64,000 bases of DNA from JAFDWR01 sp038216655 (GCA_038216655.1 JBBQPZ010000016.1:13209-77208), one strand, 5' to 3'. Counted from the stretch's first letter, positions 1 to 9,523 are shown. The notes: generated by a model not told the origin, from the sequence alone. Numbers and translations: made by a program.

Positions 1-1
1 G

Positions 2-355
2 GAGGCATCCGATGTTTTGGGCCTCATTGGAGGACACCTGCTTCCGGAGAACGCGGGGGATGATCTGTCGTTTTCCACGGCGGCAGGAGAACCGATTGCC
101 GCCTCGTCGCTACCCTGGATGACGGCCCTTAGCAAGAGCAACTTCGTGGCGAGCACATCGGTTGTGGTTTGTCGCGATGGAATCGGCCAGACCTTCCAGG
201 TGAGCACTCTGAACGTGGAGGACCCAATCCTCAACAAGGTCATGCTCGTCGAGCTTTCTCCCATGGAGTCCGAGACCTTGTCGGTACCCGATCTCTCCTC
301 CGCCGTCATCGGTTTCTCCGGCACCGTCGCCACCGCAAACGTTCACCGCGGTTAG
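2..355 (+). CDS. C-terminal part of an unrecognised protein (cut by window start)
   Basis: The reading frame is open from the first bases of the window and ends at a TAG at 353-355, so this is the 3' end of a longer gene whose start lies upstream. The first possible start inside the window, a TTG at 17, has no convincing ribosome site, so the upstream extension is more likely than a short gene. About 117 residues are visible. They look like alternating beta-strand sequence with no cysteines beyond one and no membrane segment. I do not recognise the family. It lies 67 bases upstream of a secreted GH106 glycosidase on the same strand and could be part of the same carbohydrate-use cluster, but nothing in the visible part shows a catalytic motif. 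Confidence 0.55.
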   Translation, partial: EASDVLGLIGGHLLPENAGDDLSFSTAAGEPIAASSLPWMTALSKSNFVASTSVVVCRDGIGQTFQVSTLNVEDPILNKVMLVELSPMESETLSVPDLSSAVIGFSGTVATANVHRG

Positions 356-422
356 CCCCCGGCTCGCACATTTCGGGCATCGAACCGGTCGCGCAGTGCA
401 ATAATGCGAGCCGGAGCCCACT

Positions 423-3400
423 ATGCTTTTGCTTGTCGCCGCACTTACCGTCATCTCCTCTTCATCTCCGGGTGACGCGCTCGCCGCGCAGTTCAGAAAC
501 CCACCCGCCTCCGCTCGCCCGCACACCTGGTGGCACTGGATGAACGGCAACGTCACCAAGGAAGGGATTACCGCCGACCTTGAAGCGATGAAGGAAGCGG
601 GGATCGGCGGCGCGCAGATGTTCACCGTCGATCAGAGCATCCCAGCCGGGAAAGTCGGCTATAACTCGCCGCTCTGGCGAGAGATGGTGGTCTATGCGAC
701 CAAGGAAGCCAGCCGCCTAGGCATCGAATTGTGTTTGCACAACTGCGCCGGCTGGTCGAGCAGTGGCGGTCCGTGGATCACGCCTGAGAACGCGATGCAG
801 GTGATCGCATGGTCGAGCGTCGCGGCCCACGGTCCCTCCCACTTCTCCGCGACCCTGCCCCCAATCAAGGCACCCCAGGTCTACGCCAAGGTGAACTACT
901 CGAAGGATTTGGCGGTTTACGCATTCCGCACCCCGGCACCCGTGCCCCGCGACGGGCACTTCCTCGGCAAGACTGGGGTCGTCCGCGAAGACGGACTCAC
1001 GGTGGACCTGAGCGACGGTCCGGCGAATCAGGTGATTCCGGGCAACGTCGTGATGCTGAAGGTCGATGCGAACGGAAAGCTCGACTGGGATGTTCCGGCA
1101 GGCGATTGGACGATCCTTCGCGTCGGGCACGTACCGACCGGCAAAGACAACCACCCCGCGCCTCCCGAGGGAGATGGGCTCGAAGTAGACAAGCTCAGCC
1201 GCTCCGCGCTCGACGCGCACTGGGCCGGGATGATGGCCAAGGTGATTGAGGAATGCGGGCCGCTCGCGGGCAAGGTGCTCAACAACGCGCTAATCGACAG
1301 CTACGAAGTTGGCAGCCAGAACTGGACGCCGCTGATGCGCGCGGAGTTCAAGAAGCGTCGCGGCTACGACATGATGCCGTGGCTCCCGGTCATCGCCGGG
1401 TTCACGGTGCAGAGTCACGTGAAGAGCGAGCGGTTCCTTTGGGACCTGCGCAAGACGATTGCCGACCTGTATGCCGAGAACTACTTCGCCTACTTCGGCG
1501 ACCTCTGCCACAAGGCGGGGCTGAAGTTCTCGACCGAACCGTATGGCAATGGTGGCTTCGACTCGATCACCGCGGGAGGCACCGCCGATATCCCGATGGG
1601 CGAGTTCTGGATCGGCGGATCGGCGATGGAGACGACTCGGGTCGCGGCCTCGGTGGGCCATATTTACGGCCGTCCGGTGATCGGCGCGGAGTCGTTCACG
1701 GCCGACGAGGGTCGGGGCAAGTGGCTCGAAGAGCCCTACGGAATCAAGGCCCTTGGGGATCAGGTCTTCTGCAACGGCATCAACCGCTACATCTTCCACC
1801 GCTACGCAATGCAGCCGTGGTTGGACTTCAAGCCAGGCATGACGATGGGGCCATGGGGTACCCACCTCGACCGCACGCAGACGTGGTGGACGGAAGCCGG
1901 AACCTGGCTCAAGTACGTCGCCCGCTGCCAGTATCTGCTCCAGAAGGGCCGCTTCGTCGGCGACACGCTCTACTACGCCGGAGAGAACTCTCCGGTGGAC
2001 TGGATTTACGGACCGCAGCACAATCCGCGTCCGCCCGCCGGCTTCGACTACGACTCCTGCGACGCGACGATCCTTGAGCGGGCCACCGTGCGCAATCACA
2101 TCATCGTGCTGCCCAGCGGCATGGAGTACAAGGTCCTCGTCCTGCCCGATTCCAAGGTGATGACCGTCCCGGTCGCGGAGAAGATCCGCTCGCTCGTTGA
2201 GGCGGGAGCCACTGTCGTGGGGACACCCCCGACGCAGTCGCCGAGCCTGGGCGAGTTTCCCGACGGAGACCGAAAGGTCGCGGCGATCGCCCAGCAGGTT
2301 TGGGGTGACTCGTTGACGGCCAAGTCCCACTCCTTCGGGAGTGGAAAGGTGGTTTGGGACACCCCGCTGGAGGATGTTTACAGCTCGCTGAACGTGGCTC
2401 CCGACTTCGCCTACAAGCCGCTCGCCGGGCGCGCGAAGCTGATGACGATCCATCGCCTGATCGATGGCGCGGATGTCTACTTCGTGTCGAATCAGAACTA
2501 CCAGCCTGCGAGCGTGGAGTGCACATTCCGGGTAGACGGTCGCACGCCGGAGCTCTGGCATGGCGACAGCGGGGAGACGGGCGACGCGCCGGTCTATCGG
2601 TTCGATGGTGGTCGTACGGTGGTGCCGCTTCAGCTTGACCCGGCCGAGTCGGTATTCGTGGTCTTCCGCCATGCCGCAAGTGGCAAGCACTTCGTTCGCT
2701 TCAGCTCGGCGGACTCCAATTCCCCGGCCTCGAAGCCGCCAGTCATCGTGATCCAGAAAGCGCGCTACGAGACCGTCAATGGCAAGGGTGCCGATGTGAC
2801 AGCCAAGGTCAGCCAGATGTTCAAGGATGGCGAGACGGAAATCGGGGCGACGAACGACAACTTCGGCGACCCAGCCTTCAACGAGAGGAAGGTTCTCAAT
2901 GTGACCTACACCTACAACGGAGAATTGCGTCACTCCATGGTCGAGGAGAACGACACGCTGATGCTGATTCCGGTCACCAAATTGCCGGCAGATCGCGCGT
3001 TCGACCTCAAGACGGTCGATAATGGATTTGATCTGACCGCTTGGAAGCCGGGGCGCTTCACCGCGGAGACGAGCGACGGCAAGAAGCTGACGCTCGAAGC
3101 CCGGGGTCCGGCGATCGAGGATCTCAGCACGCCCTGGCGAGTGCAGTTCGACCCGCAGTGGGGTGGTCCCCCGGAGCAGCAGCTCTGGTCGAAACTGATC
3201 TCGTGGTCAGATTCGCCGGTCTCAGGGATCAAGTATTTCTCGGGTTCGGCGGTCTACTCGCGCGAGTTCACGGTGCCGCGCAACATGGTGGGCGGGGAGA
3301 TGCTGCTCGACTTGGGCAAGGTGAAGAACTTCGCGACGGTCACGCTGAACGGCAAGAACTTGGGCGTGCTTTGGAAGGAGCCGTTCGCGGTGAGCATTAC

Positions 3401-3683
3401 GGGGCTCACCCATCCGGGCGTCAACCAACTGGAGATCAAGGTGACGAACCTCTGGCCAAACCGGATTATCGGTGATGAACAGTTGCCCCCCGATGTCGAG
3501 TGGGATGGCTCTCATCTGAAGAAGTGGCCGGATTGGTTGCTCAACGGCCAGCCTCGACCGAAGACGGGTCGATACACGTTCGAAACGTGGCACTACTGGA
3601 ACAAGGACTCCAAGCTCCTGGAGTCGGGCTTGATCGGGCCGGTCACACTAAAGCAGGCGCAAAAGGTCGTGTTTCGCCCTTAG
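423..3683 (+). CDS. Secreted glycoside hydrolase family 106 (alpha-L-rhamnosidase-like)
   Basis: A 1086-residue protein with a signal peptide (about residues 1-22, hydrophobic core LLLVAALTVI). The family signature near the N-terminus is WWHWMNGN (36-43), followed by a (beta/alpha)8-type region with acidic motifs DSYE (around 295) and GAESF (around 424) that are candidate catalytic or metal-binding sites. The C-terminal 150 residues form a galactose-binding-like beta-sandwich (SAVYSREF, then LNGKNLGVLW). GH106 enzymes release terminal alpha-L-rhamnose from pectic or other plant polysaccharides outside the cell or in the periplasm. Length and domain order are normal for the family. The gene is followed after 50 bases by the PSCyt gene on the same strand, suggesting joint expression. 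The exact substrate is inference. Confidence 0.88.
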   Translation: MLLLVAALTVISSSSPGDALAAQFRNPPASARPHTWWHWMNGNVTKEGITADLEAMKEAGIGGAQMFTVDQSIPAGKVGYNSPLWREMVVYATKEASRLGIELCLHNCAGWSSSGGPWITPENAMQVIAWSSVAAHGPSHFSATLPPIKAPQVYAKVNYSKDLAVYAFRTPAPVPRDGHFLGKTGVVREDGLTVDLSDGPANQVIPGNVVMLKVDANGKLDWDVPAGDWTILRVGHVPTGKDNHPAPPEGDGLEVDKLSRSALDAHWAGMMAKVIEECGPLAGKVLNNALIDSYEVGSQNWTPLMRAEFKKRRGYDMMPWLPVIAGFTVQSHVKSERFLWDLRKTIADLYAENYFAYFGDLCHKAGLKFSTEPYGNGGFDSITAGGTADIPMGEFWIGGSAMETTRVAASVGHIYGRPVIGAESFTADEGRGKWLEEPYGIKALGDQVFCNGINRYIFHRYAMQPWLDFKPGMTMGPWGTHLDRTQTWWTEAGTWLKYVARCQYLLQKGRFVGDTLYYAGENSPVDWIYGPQHNPRPPAGFDYDSCDATILERATVRNHIIVLPSGMEYKVLVLPDSKVMTVPVAEKIRSLVEAGATVVGTPPTQSPSLGEFPDGDRKVAAIAQQVWGDSLTAKSHSFGSGKVVWDTPLEDVYSSLNVAPDFAYKPLAGRAKLMTIHRLIDGADVYFVSNQNYQPASVECTFRVDGRTPELWHGDSGETGDAPVYRFDGGRTVVPLQLDPAESVFVVFRHAASGKHFVRFSSADSNSPASKPPVIVIQKARYETVNGKGADVTAKVSQMFKDGETEIGATNDNFGDPAFNERKVLNVTYTYNGELRHSMVEENDTLMLIPVTKLPADRAFDLKTVDNGFDLTAWKPGRFTAETSDGKKLTLEARGPAIEDLSTPWRVQFDPQWGGPPEQQLWSKLISWSDSPVSGIKYFSGSAVYSREFTVPRNMVGGEMLLDLGKVKNFATVTLNGKNLGVLWKEPFAVSITGLTHPGVNQLEIKVTNLWPNRIIGDEQLPPDVEWDGSHLKKWPDWLLNGQPRPKTGRYTFETWHYWNKDSKLLESGLIGPVTLKQAQKVVFRP

Positions 3684-3733
3684 TTGACAACCGGGTTCCA
3701 TCGACCGGGTGTTTCCGCCTAAACTAGGCGTAT

Positions 3734-6700
3734 ATGCAGGTTGTGCGCTGGCATTCTCTGATGCTGTTGGTCGGATTGGGCTCCCTAGCCGTGGGGATGC
3801 TCACTCCGACTTCGAAGACGGGTGTGAAAGCGCCAGTCAAGACCGTCGATTTTAACCGCGACATTCGCCCGATCTTGGGCAAATGCTCCGCCTGCCACGG
3901 CCCGGCCTCCGGTGAAGGCGCGGCGGGTTTGCGCCTCGATGAGTTCAGTACCGCCACTGCCACTCTAGGGGACGGCAAGCGCGCAATCGCTCCGGGCAAT
4001 CCCGAGGGGAGTGAGCTTCTGAAGCGCGTGAACGCGAAGGACGCAACTCAGATGCCGCCCGCTGACAGCCACAAGGTCCTGTCTGCCGAGGAAAAGGCGC
4101 TGCTTAAGACTTGGATCGCCGAGGGCGCAGAGTTCAAGAAGCACTGGGCTTTTGTCAAACCGGTTCGACCGGAGATTCCCGCAGTCAAGAACGCCAAGTG
4201 GGCAAGGAACGACATTGACCGCTTCATCCTTGCTGACCTCGAAAAGAACGGTCTGGCCCCCGAGTCGGAAGCGACGAAGGAGACCCTGATCCGGCGCGTG
4301 ACGCTTGACCTCACCGGGCTCCCGCCGACTCCCGCCGAGGTGAAGGCGTTCGTGGCCGACACCTCAAAGGGTGCCTACGAGGAAGTCGTCGATCGCCTGC
4401 TGAAGTCGCCCCGATACGGCGAGCGCATGGCGATGGACTGGATGGATTACTCCCGCTACGCCGATAGCAACGGGTACCAAGCGGACTTCGAGCGCTTCCA
4501 ATCGCGCTGGCGCGACTGGGTCATCGACGCGTTCAACAAGAACGAACCGTACGACCAGTTCACGGTCGACCAGATCGCGGGCGACCTTCTTCCGAACCCC
4601 ACCACCGACCAGAAGCTGGCCACTGCGTTTAACCGCAACCACCGGATCAACACCGAAGGCGGGGTGATCGTAGAGGAGTGGCGAATCGAAACGGTCATCG
4701 ACCGGGTCGAGACGACCACGGCGGTGTGGCTTGGGCTGACCGCGGGCTGCGCTCGCTGCCACGACCACAAGTACGACCCGATCACTCAGAAGGATTTCTA
4801 CAGCCTGTGCGGCTACTTCAACAACGTGCCGGAGTCCGGTTCAGGCGAAGAGCGGCCAATCAACCATCCGCCGACGATGAAGGCGCCGACGGCGGCGCAG
4901 ACCGCGGAGATGACTTTGCTCTCAGGCAAGGAGAAACAACTCGATTCGTGGCTCGACGCGAGACTGGAATCGCACAAGATCGAGGCGGCGGCATGGCAGC
5001 TTGACAAACCTCTGCCAGCGGTCAGCGATGGCTTGGTGACGCGAGCGAAGTTCGGACCGGAGACCAAGCTTGAGGGCAACGCCAAGCTTGAATCGGGTCG
5101 GGCGACCGGAGCGGTCGCCACCGGCGAGATGGGTTTTGTCGACCTCGGCAACATTGGCGATTTCGACCGGAAGCAATCATTCTCCTATGGAGCATGGATT
5201 CGCTCAGACAACGGCAACGGCGCACCGTTCGCAAAGATGGATGTGAACAACGGCTTCCGCGGTTGGGAGTTCTCCCTCAACAACGGTCGGCCGCAGGCGC
5301 ACATCATCAACACTTGGCCGATGAACGCCCTGAAGATCTACGCGAAGGACCTGGTGCCGAACAAGAAGTGGATGCATGTCCTGATCACCTACGACGGCAG
5401 CTCGAAGGCATCGGGGATGAAGATGTATATCGACGGCAAGGCAGTTCCGACGATGGTCGAAGCGGACTCCCTGTCCGCGACGATTCGAACCACTGTGAGC
5501 GCCAAGATCGGCCGTCGAACGAGCACCGAGACGTTCGCAGGAGCGGTGGACGACTTCGTTCTCTACAACCGCGTCCTCAAGCCGGACGAGGTCGCGACGC
5601 TTGCCTCGACTTCGCCCGCCTATGCCCTGCTTTCGGTGCCGATGGCCCAGCGAACTTCCGACCAGATCCGAGAGATCGCCAAGCTCTGGTCCTTGGAGCA
5701 TGATGCGGAGTTCCGGAAGAACTACGAGCTGGATGCCTTCACCAAGGCCAAGCGCGAGCAGATCGACGCGTCGATTCCTGCGGTGATGGTGATGCAGGAG
5801 ATGGCCAAGCCGCGTGACTGCTTCGTGCTGATCCGTGGGCAATACGACAAGCACGGCGACAAGGTCACGATGAACGTCCCCGCTTTCCTCCCCAAGCTCC
5901 CCGCGGGCGTGCCGAATAACCGGCTTGGACTGGCGAAGTGGATCGTGTCTCCGGACAATCCCTTGACCGCACGCGTCACCGTAAACCGGCTCTGGGAGCG
6001 CTTCTTCGGGACGGGCATCGTCGCTACCTCCGAGGACTTCGGCACCCGCGCCGACTTCCCTACCAATCCCGAATTGCTCGACTACCTCGCAACCGAATTC
6101 GTCCGGCTCAAGTGGGACCTCAAGGCGACAATGAAGGAGATGGTGATGAGCGCCTCGTACCGCCAGTCCTCGCACGTTTCCGAAGCGAAGCTCCAGAAGG
6201 ATCCGCTCAACAAGCTGATCTCGCGCGGCCCGCGCTTCCGCTTGCCGGGTGAGGTGATTCGAGACTCGGCGCTGTTCTGCAGCGGTCTGCTCGTCGAGCG
6301 ACTCGGCGGACCGTCGGTTCGGCCCTACATGCCGCCCGGAATATGGGACGAGACCAACGTTTACGGCAACCTGCGCAACTACAAGCACGACATGGGCGAC
6401 GGCCTCTATCGCCGCAGCCTTTATACGATCTGGAAGCGGACGGCGGCGCCGCCTAACATGCTGCTATTCGACGTTCCCTCTCGCGAGGCGTGTCGGGTGC
6501 GTCGAGCGCGGACGGATACTCCGTTACAGGCGCTTACGCTGATGAACGACGAGACCTATGTCGAGGCGTCGCGCGTGCTTGGCCAGAAGATGATCCGCGA
6601 GGGCGGGCCTTCGGTCGAGTCGCGACTGACCTATGGGTTCTGGCGGGTGCTCGGTCGGGCGCCACGCCCGGATGAGCTGAAGCTAATGAGCTCCGCAGTT

Positions 6701-6865
6701 CGCAAACGGTTGGTGCGCTTCGGGGCGGATACCGAGGCGGCGAAGGTTCTGATCGCCGTAGGCGAGGCCCCGCTGGACAAGACCCTCAAGCCGGCCGAGT
6801 TGGCGACCTACATGCTGGCCGCGAGCACGATGATGAACTTGGACGAGGCGATCACGAAAGAGTGA
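3734..6865 (+). CDS. Planctomycete-type cytochrome c / DUF1549-LamG-DUF1553 protein
   Basis: A 1043-residue exported protein. An N-terminal membrane or signal segment (about 8-24) precedes a PSCyt1 domain with one haem-binding CSACH motif (51-55). Next come PSCyt2/DUF1549 (about 155-390, starting WARNDIDRFIL), a LamG-like beta-sandwich (about 455-630) and PSD1/DUF1553 (about 720-1000, with NRLWERFFG). These proteins are abundant in Planctomycetes, Verrucomicrobia and Armatimonadota, almost always with a DUF1501 partner, as here 77 bases downstream. Their reaction is not settled; oxidative handling of sugars outside the cell has been proposed. The neighbouring GH106 gene suggests a link to rhamnose-containing glycans. 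The inserted LamG domain is a carbohydrate-binding-type fold and supports that idea. Confidence 0.9.
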   Translation: MQVVRWHSLMLLVGLGSLAVGMLTPTSKTGVKAPVKTVDFNRDIRPILGKCSACHGPASGEGAAGLRLDEFSTATATLGDGKRAIAPGNPEGSELLKRVNAKDATQMPPADSHKVLSAEEKALLKTWIAEGAEFKKHWAFVKPVRPEIPAVKNAKWARNDIDRFILADLEKNGLAPESEATKETLIRRVTLDLTGLPPTPAEVKAFVADTSKGAYEEVVDRLLKSPRYGERMAMDWMDYSRYADSNGYQADFERFQSRWRDWVIDAFNKNEPYDQFTVDQIAGDLLPNPTTDQKLATAFNRNHRINTEGGVIVEEWRIETVIDRVETTTAVWLGLTAGCARCHDHKYDPITQKDFYSLCGYFNNVPESGSGEERPINHPPTMKAPTAAQTAEMTLLSGKEKQLDSWLDARLESHKIEAAAWQLDKPLPAVSDGLVTRAKFGPETKLEGNAKLESGRATGAVATGEMGFVDLGNIGDFDRKQSFSYGAWIRSDNGNGAPFAKMDVNNGFRGWEFSLNNGRPQAHIINTWPMNALKIYAKDLVPNKKWMHVLITYDGSSKASGMKMYIDGKAVPTMVEADSLSATIRTTVSAKIGRRTSTETFAGAVDDFVLYNRVLKPDEVATLASTSPAYALLSVPMAQRTSDQIREIAKLWSLEHDAEFRKNYELDAFTKAKREQIDASIPAVMVMQEMAKPRDCFVLIRGQYDKHGDKVTMNVPAFLPKLPAGVPNNRLGLAKWIVSPDNPLTARVTVNRLWERFFGTGIVATSEDFGTRADFPTNPELLDYLATEFVRLKWDLKATMKEMVMSASYRQSSHVSEAKLQKDPLNKLISRGPRFRLPGEVIRDSALFCSGLLVERLGGPSVRPYMPPGIWDETNVYGNLRNYKHDMGDGLYRRSLYTIWKRTAAPPNMLLFDVPSREACRVRRARTDTPLQALTLMNDETYVEASRVLGQKMIREGGPSVESRLTYGFWRVLGRAPRPDELKLMSSAVRKRLVRFGADTEAAKVLIAVGEAPLDKTLKPAELATYMLAASTMMNLDEAITKE

Positions 6866-6872
6866 TTTGGAA

Positions 6873-6917
6873 GTGCGCGAGCTTGCTCACGCTTTGAATT
6901 TGCCGAGCTTGCTCGGC
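6873..6917 (+). promoter_or_regulatory. Two tandem hairpins between PSCyt and DUF1501 genes
   Basis: Two adjacent stem-loops share the core GAGCTTGCTC. The first (6875-6892) has one internal mismatch. The second (6902-6917) is a perfect 7-bp stem, GCCGAGC pairing with GCTCGGC, which closes as a G(CUUG)C tetraloop in RNA. There is no T-run, so they are not classical terminators. They may protect or partly separate the messages of the two genes. Confidence 0.45.
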
Positions 6918-6942
6918 CCGCGAGTCTGAAGACGACGAAATC

Positions 6943-8409
6943 ATGGATATTGATTACCACCTGCAAGATCAGTTCAACCGCCGCACGTTCCTGAAAGGAA
7001 CTGGCGGGCTAGGGCTCGCGGCCCTGATGGGGATGTTCGCGAAGGAGGGACTTGCCAGTCCTGCCCCTCCGGGTCTCGAGCACCGCTTCGGTGGTCTGGC
7101 CGGCGTCCCGCATTTCGCCCCAAAGGCGAAACGAGTGATCTACCTGTTCCAATCCGGCGCGCCAAGTCAGATGGAGCTTTACGATCCCAAGCCTTTGCTC
7201 CTGGGACGAAGCGGCGAGGAGCTTCCCGCATCGATCCGCAACGGCCAGCGGCTCACCGGCATGACAAGCGGGCAGGCCAAGTTCCCGGTTGCGCCGAGCG
7301 TGTACAAGTACAACACCCACGGTCAGAGCGGGATGCAGCTCAGCGAGCTACTGCCGCACCTGGGCGAGATTTCCGACGAGCTCTGCCTCGTGCGCTCGAT
7401 GTTCACCGAGGCAATCAACCACGACCCCGCCGTCACGTTCTTCCAGTCCGGTTTCCAGATCGCCGGTCGCCCGAGCATAGGCTCATGGCTGAGCTATGGA
7501 CTCGGGACGTTCAACAACGACCTCCCTACTTACGTGGTCCTGACCAGCACGGGCAGCGGCCGCTCGGACGATCAGCCGCTTTACGACCGCCTTTGGGGCT
7601 CCGGCTTCCTGCCGACGCAGCACCAGGGCGTGAAGTTCCGCAACACTGGCGACCCGGTGCTGTTCCTGTCCGACCCTCACGGCGTTAGCCGCGAGACGCG
7701 GCGCGAGATGCTAGATGAGCTGATGGGGCTGAACAAGATTCAGCGCACGGTGTCCGGCGACCCCGAGGTCGATACGCGCATCTCCCAATACGAACTCGCC
7801 TTCCGGATGCAGGCATCGGTGCCCGATTTGCTCGACATCTCCAAGGAGCCGAGCGGAATTCTGGAGATGTACGGTCCGGACGTCAAGCGCAAGGGTTCGT
7901 ACGCCTACAACTGCCTGCTCGCCCGTCGCATGGCCGAGCGGGGCGTGCGGTTCGTGCAGCTCTTCCACATGGGTTGGGATCAGCACTTCAATCTGCCCAA
8001 GGCGATCAAGCTCCAGGCACAGGATATCGACCAGCCCTCGGCGGCGCTGATCAAGGACCTGAAGCAGCGCGGAATGCTCGACGACACGCTCGTCGTATGG
8101 GGCGGCGAATTCGGCCGGACCGTCTACTCCCAGGGCGAGTTGAAGCCGACCGATTACGGTCGTGACCACCACCCGCGTTGCTTCTCCATCTGGATGGCGG
8201 GCGGCGGCGTGAAAGGTGGGCAGACGTACGGCACGACCGATGACTACTCGTACAACATCGTTGAGAATCCGGTAAGCGTTCATGATCTTCACGCGACGAT
8301 GCTCCACCTGCTCGGGATTGACCATGAGAGACTTACATACAAGTATCAGGGCAGAGACTTCCGCCTAACCGATGTATTTGGCAACGTGATTAAGGACTTG
8401 GTTCGCTAA
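6943..8409 (+). CDS. DUF1501 family protein with Tat signal
   Basis: A 488-residue protein that starts with a twin-arginine export signal (RRTFLKG at 13-19, then a hydrophobic stretch GLGLAALMGMF), so it is folded before export. The body is a DUF1501 domain of the alkaline-phosphatase/sulfatase-like fold, with conserved stretches GRDHHPRCFSIWMAGGG and HLLGIDHERLTYKYQGRDFRLTDV near the end. It is the standard genomic partner of PSCyt/DUF1553 proteins and is full length. Biochemical role is unknown for the family. Tat export suggests a bound cofactor or metal. Position directly after the PSCyt gene and near GH106 and GH43 suggests a part in extracellular sugar processing. Confidence 0.9.
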   Translation: MDIDYHLQDQFNRRTFLKGTGGLGLAALMGMFAKEGLASPAPPGLEHRFGGLAGVPHFAPKAKRVIYLFQSGAPSQMELYDPKPLLLGRSGEELPASIRNGQRLTGMTSGQAKFPVAPSVYKYNTHGQSGMQLSELLPHLGEISDELCLVRSMFTEAINHDPAVTFFQSGFQIAGRPSIGSWLSYGLGTFNNDLPTYVVLTSTGSGRSDDQPLYDRLWGSGFLPTQHQGVKFRNTGDPVLFLSDPHGVSRETRREMLDELMGLNKIQRTVSGDPEVDTRISQYELAFRMQASVPDLLDISKEPSGILEMYGPDVKRKGSYAYNCLLARRMAERGVRFVQLFHMGWDQHFNLPKAIKLQAQDIDQPSAALIKDLKQRGMLDDTLVVWGGEFGRTVYSQGELKPTDYGRDHHPRCFSIWMAGGGVKGGQTYGTTDDYSYNIVENPVSVHDLHATMLHLLGIDHERLTYKYQGRDFRLTDVFGNVIKDLVR

Positions 8410-8452
8410 GCGAGCTACCGTCGTCTGGGGATAGCTTGTCAGGCTTCATTGA

Positions 8453-8620
8453 TCTGCGGTGCCACGGCTTGGCCAGGACCGCAGATGCCTGAGAACCCGA
8501 ACTGCTCCCTGGCAAGCCGTGCTTCTACGCACCAGTGGTAATGACAACGCACGGTTTGCCGGGAAGCGATTTCCAGTTCGACGGTCAATTCCAATCCCGG
8601 CCAAACCGTGGCACCGCAGA
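8453..8620. repeat. Nested long inverted repeats (structured RNA or MITE-like element)
   Basis: An outer inverted repeat pairs 8453-8474 with 8599-8620 (21 of 22 positions). Inside it a second one pairs 8507-8522 with about 8549-8564 (15 of 16, including two G-T pairs). All four arms share a core like CACGGCTTGCC, so the element looks as if it was built by duplication of one motif. The loop holds a small ACCA/TGGT hairpin. It fills most of the 259-base gap between the DUF1501 and GH43 genes. No target-site duplication is evident at the edges. Confidence 0.7.
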
Positions 8621-8668
8621 CTAAAAGTTGACAATGGCTCTTTGAGAGGAAGCCGGGTTTAATTCATC

Positions 8669-9523
8669 GTGCCCAACCCGATCTTCCCTGGCTGGTACGC
8701 CGACCCTGAGCTTCACTTCTTCCAGGGAGGTTACTGGATCTACCCGACGACCTCGGCTCCCTACGAGGAGCAGGCCGTCTTCGAAGCGTGGTCGTCCCTC
8801 GACCTCATCGAGTGGCGCAATGCGGGGGTGATCCTTGACTTCAAAGACGTGGCTTGGAGCACCAATCGGGCAGCTTGGGCGCCGAGCGTGGCGGAGAAGG
8901 ATGGCAAGTACTACTTCTACTTCTCGGCGGGCGATGGCGCGGGTCTGGGCGTTGCGGTTTCGGACTCTCCAGGGGGGCCGTTCGTGGATGCACTCGGAGC
9001 GCCCCTGGTGAAGGAGTATCACCACGGCGCTCAGCCCATCGATGCGCATGCCTTCGTTGACGTCGATGGCTCCGCCTACCTCTATTGGGGTGGATGGAAG
9101 CATGCGGTAGTCGCCAAACTAAGCGAGGATATGATCCATTTCGATGGTGATATCTTTGAGATAACCCCTGAGAACTACGTCGAGGGACCATTCATGCTCC
9201 GACATGAGGGCAGGTATGTGTTCATGTGGTCGGAAGGGGGCTGGACCGACTCAAGCTACGGCGTTGCCTACGCTCTCTCGGATTCACCCTATGGTCCTTT
9301 CGAAAGGATTGGACCGGTAATCCTTCGCGACGACTCGGTCGCCACTTCGGCGGGGCACCATTCGGTGCTGAGACTGCCGGGCCGGGACGCATATGTGATC
9401 GCGTATCACCGTCGGCCCTTGGGGGAGACGAACCCGCATCATCGTGTGGTCTGTCTGGAACACCTTGAATTCGGGGACGATGGGGCGATCGTGCCGGTGG
9501 TGATCACTCACCTAGGGGTCTAG
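8669..9523 (+). CDS. Glycoside hydrolase family 43 (xylosidase/arabinofuranosidase-like)
   Basis: A 284-residue single-domain protein starting at GTG, with GAGAGGA about 15 bases upstream. The family fingerprint is clear: NPIFPGWYADPEL near the start with catalytic-base Asp12, an Asp in QPIDAHAF that fits the pKa-modulating position, and the acid Glu in VEGPFML. The five-bladed beta-propeller would be complete, but there is no C-terminal beta-sandwich and no signal peptide, so it probably works inside the cell on imported oligosaccharides. Likely activity is beta-xylosidase or alpha-L-arabinofuranosidase; sequence reading cannot separate the two. The cell would use it downstream of the secreted enzymes in this window. 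Confidence 0.85.
   Translation: MPNPIFPGWYADPELHFFQGGYWIYPTTSAPYEEQAVFEAWSSLDLIEWRNAGVILDFKDVAWSTNRAAWAPSVAEKDGKYYFYFSAGDGAGLGVAVSDSPGGPFVDALGAPLVKEYHHGAQPIDAHAFVDVDGSAYLYWGGWKHAVVAKLSEDMIHFDGDIFEITPENYVEGPFMLRHEGRYVFMWSEGGWTDSSYGVAYALSDSPYGPFERIGPVILRDDSVATSAGHHSVLRLPGRDAYVIAYHRRPLGETNPHHRVVCLEHLEFGDDGAIVPVVITHLGV

Noticed and set aside
1290..2933. 547-codon open frame on the minus strand
   Set aside because: It is antisense to the GH106 gene, has no family likeness, and the GC-rich third positions of the real gene keep this frame open.
3684..3733. TTGACA-like -35 before the PSCyt gene (and another at about 8629)
   Set aside because: No -10 element at an acceptable distance in either place; such hexamers are frequent by chance.
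5204..6388. 394-codon frame on the minus strand
   Set aside because: It lies entirely inside the PSCyt gene on the opposite strand; composition is that of a shadow frame.
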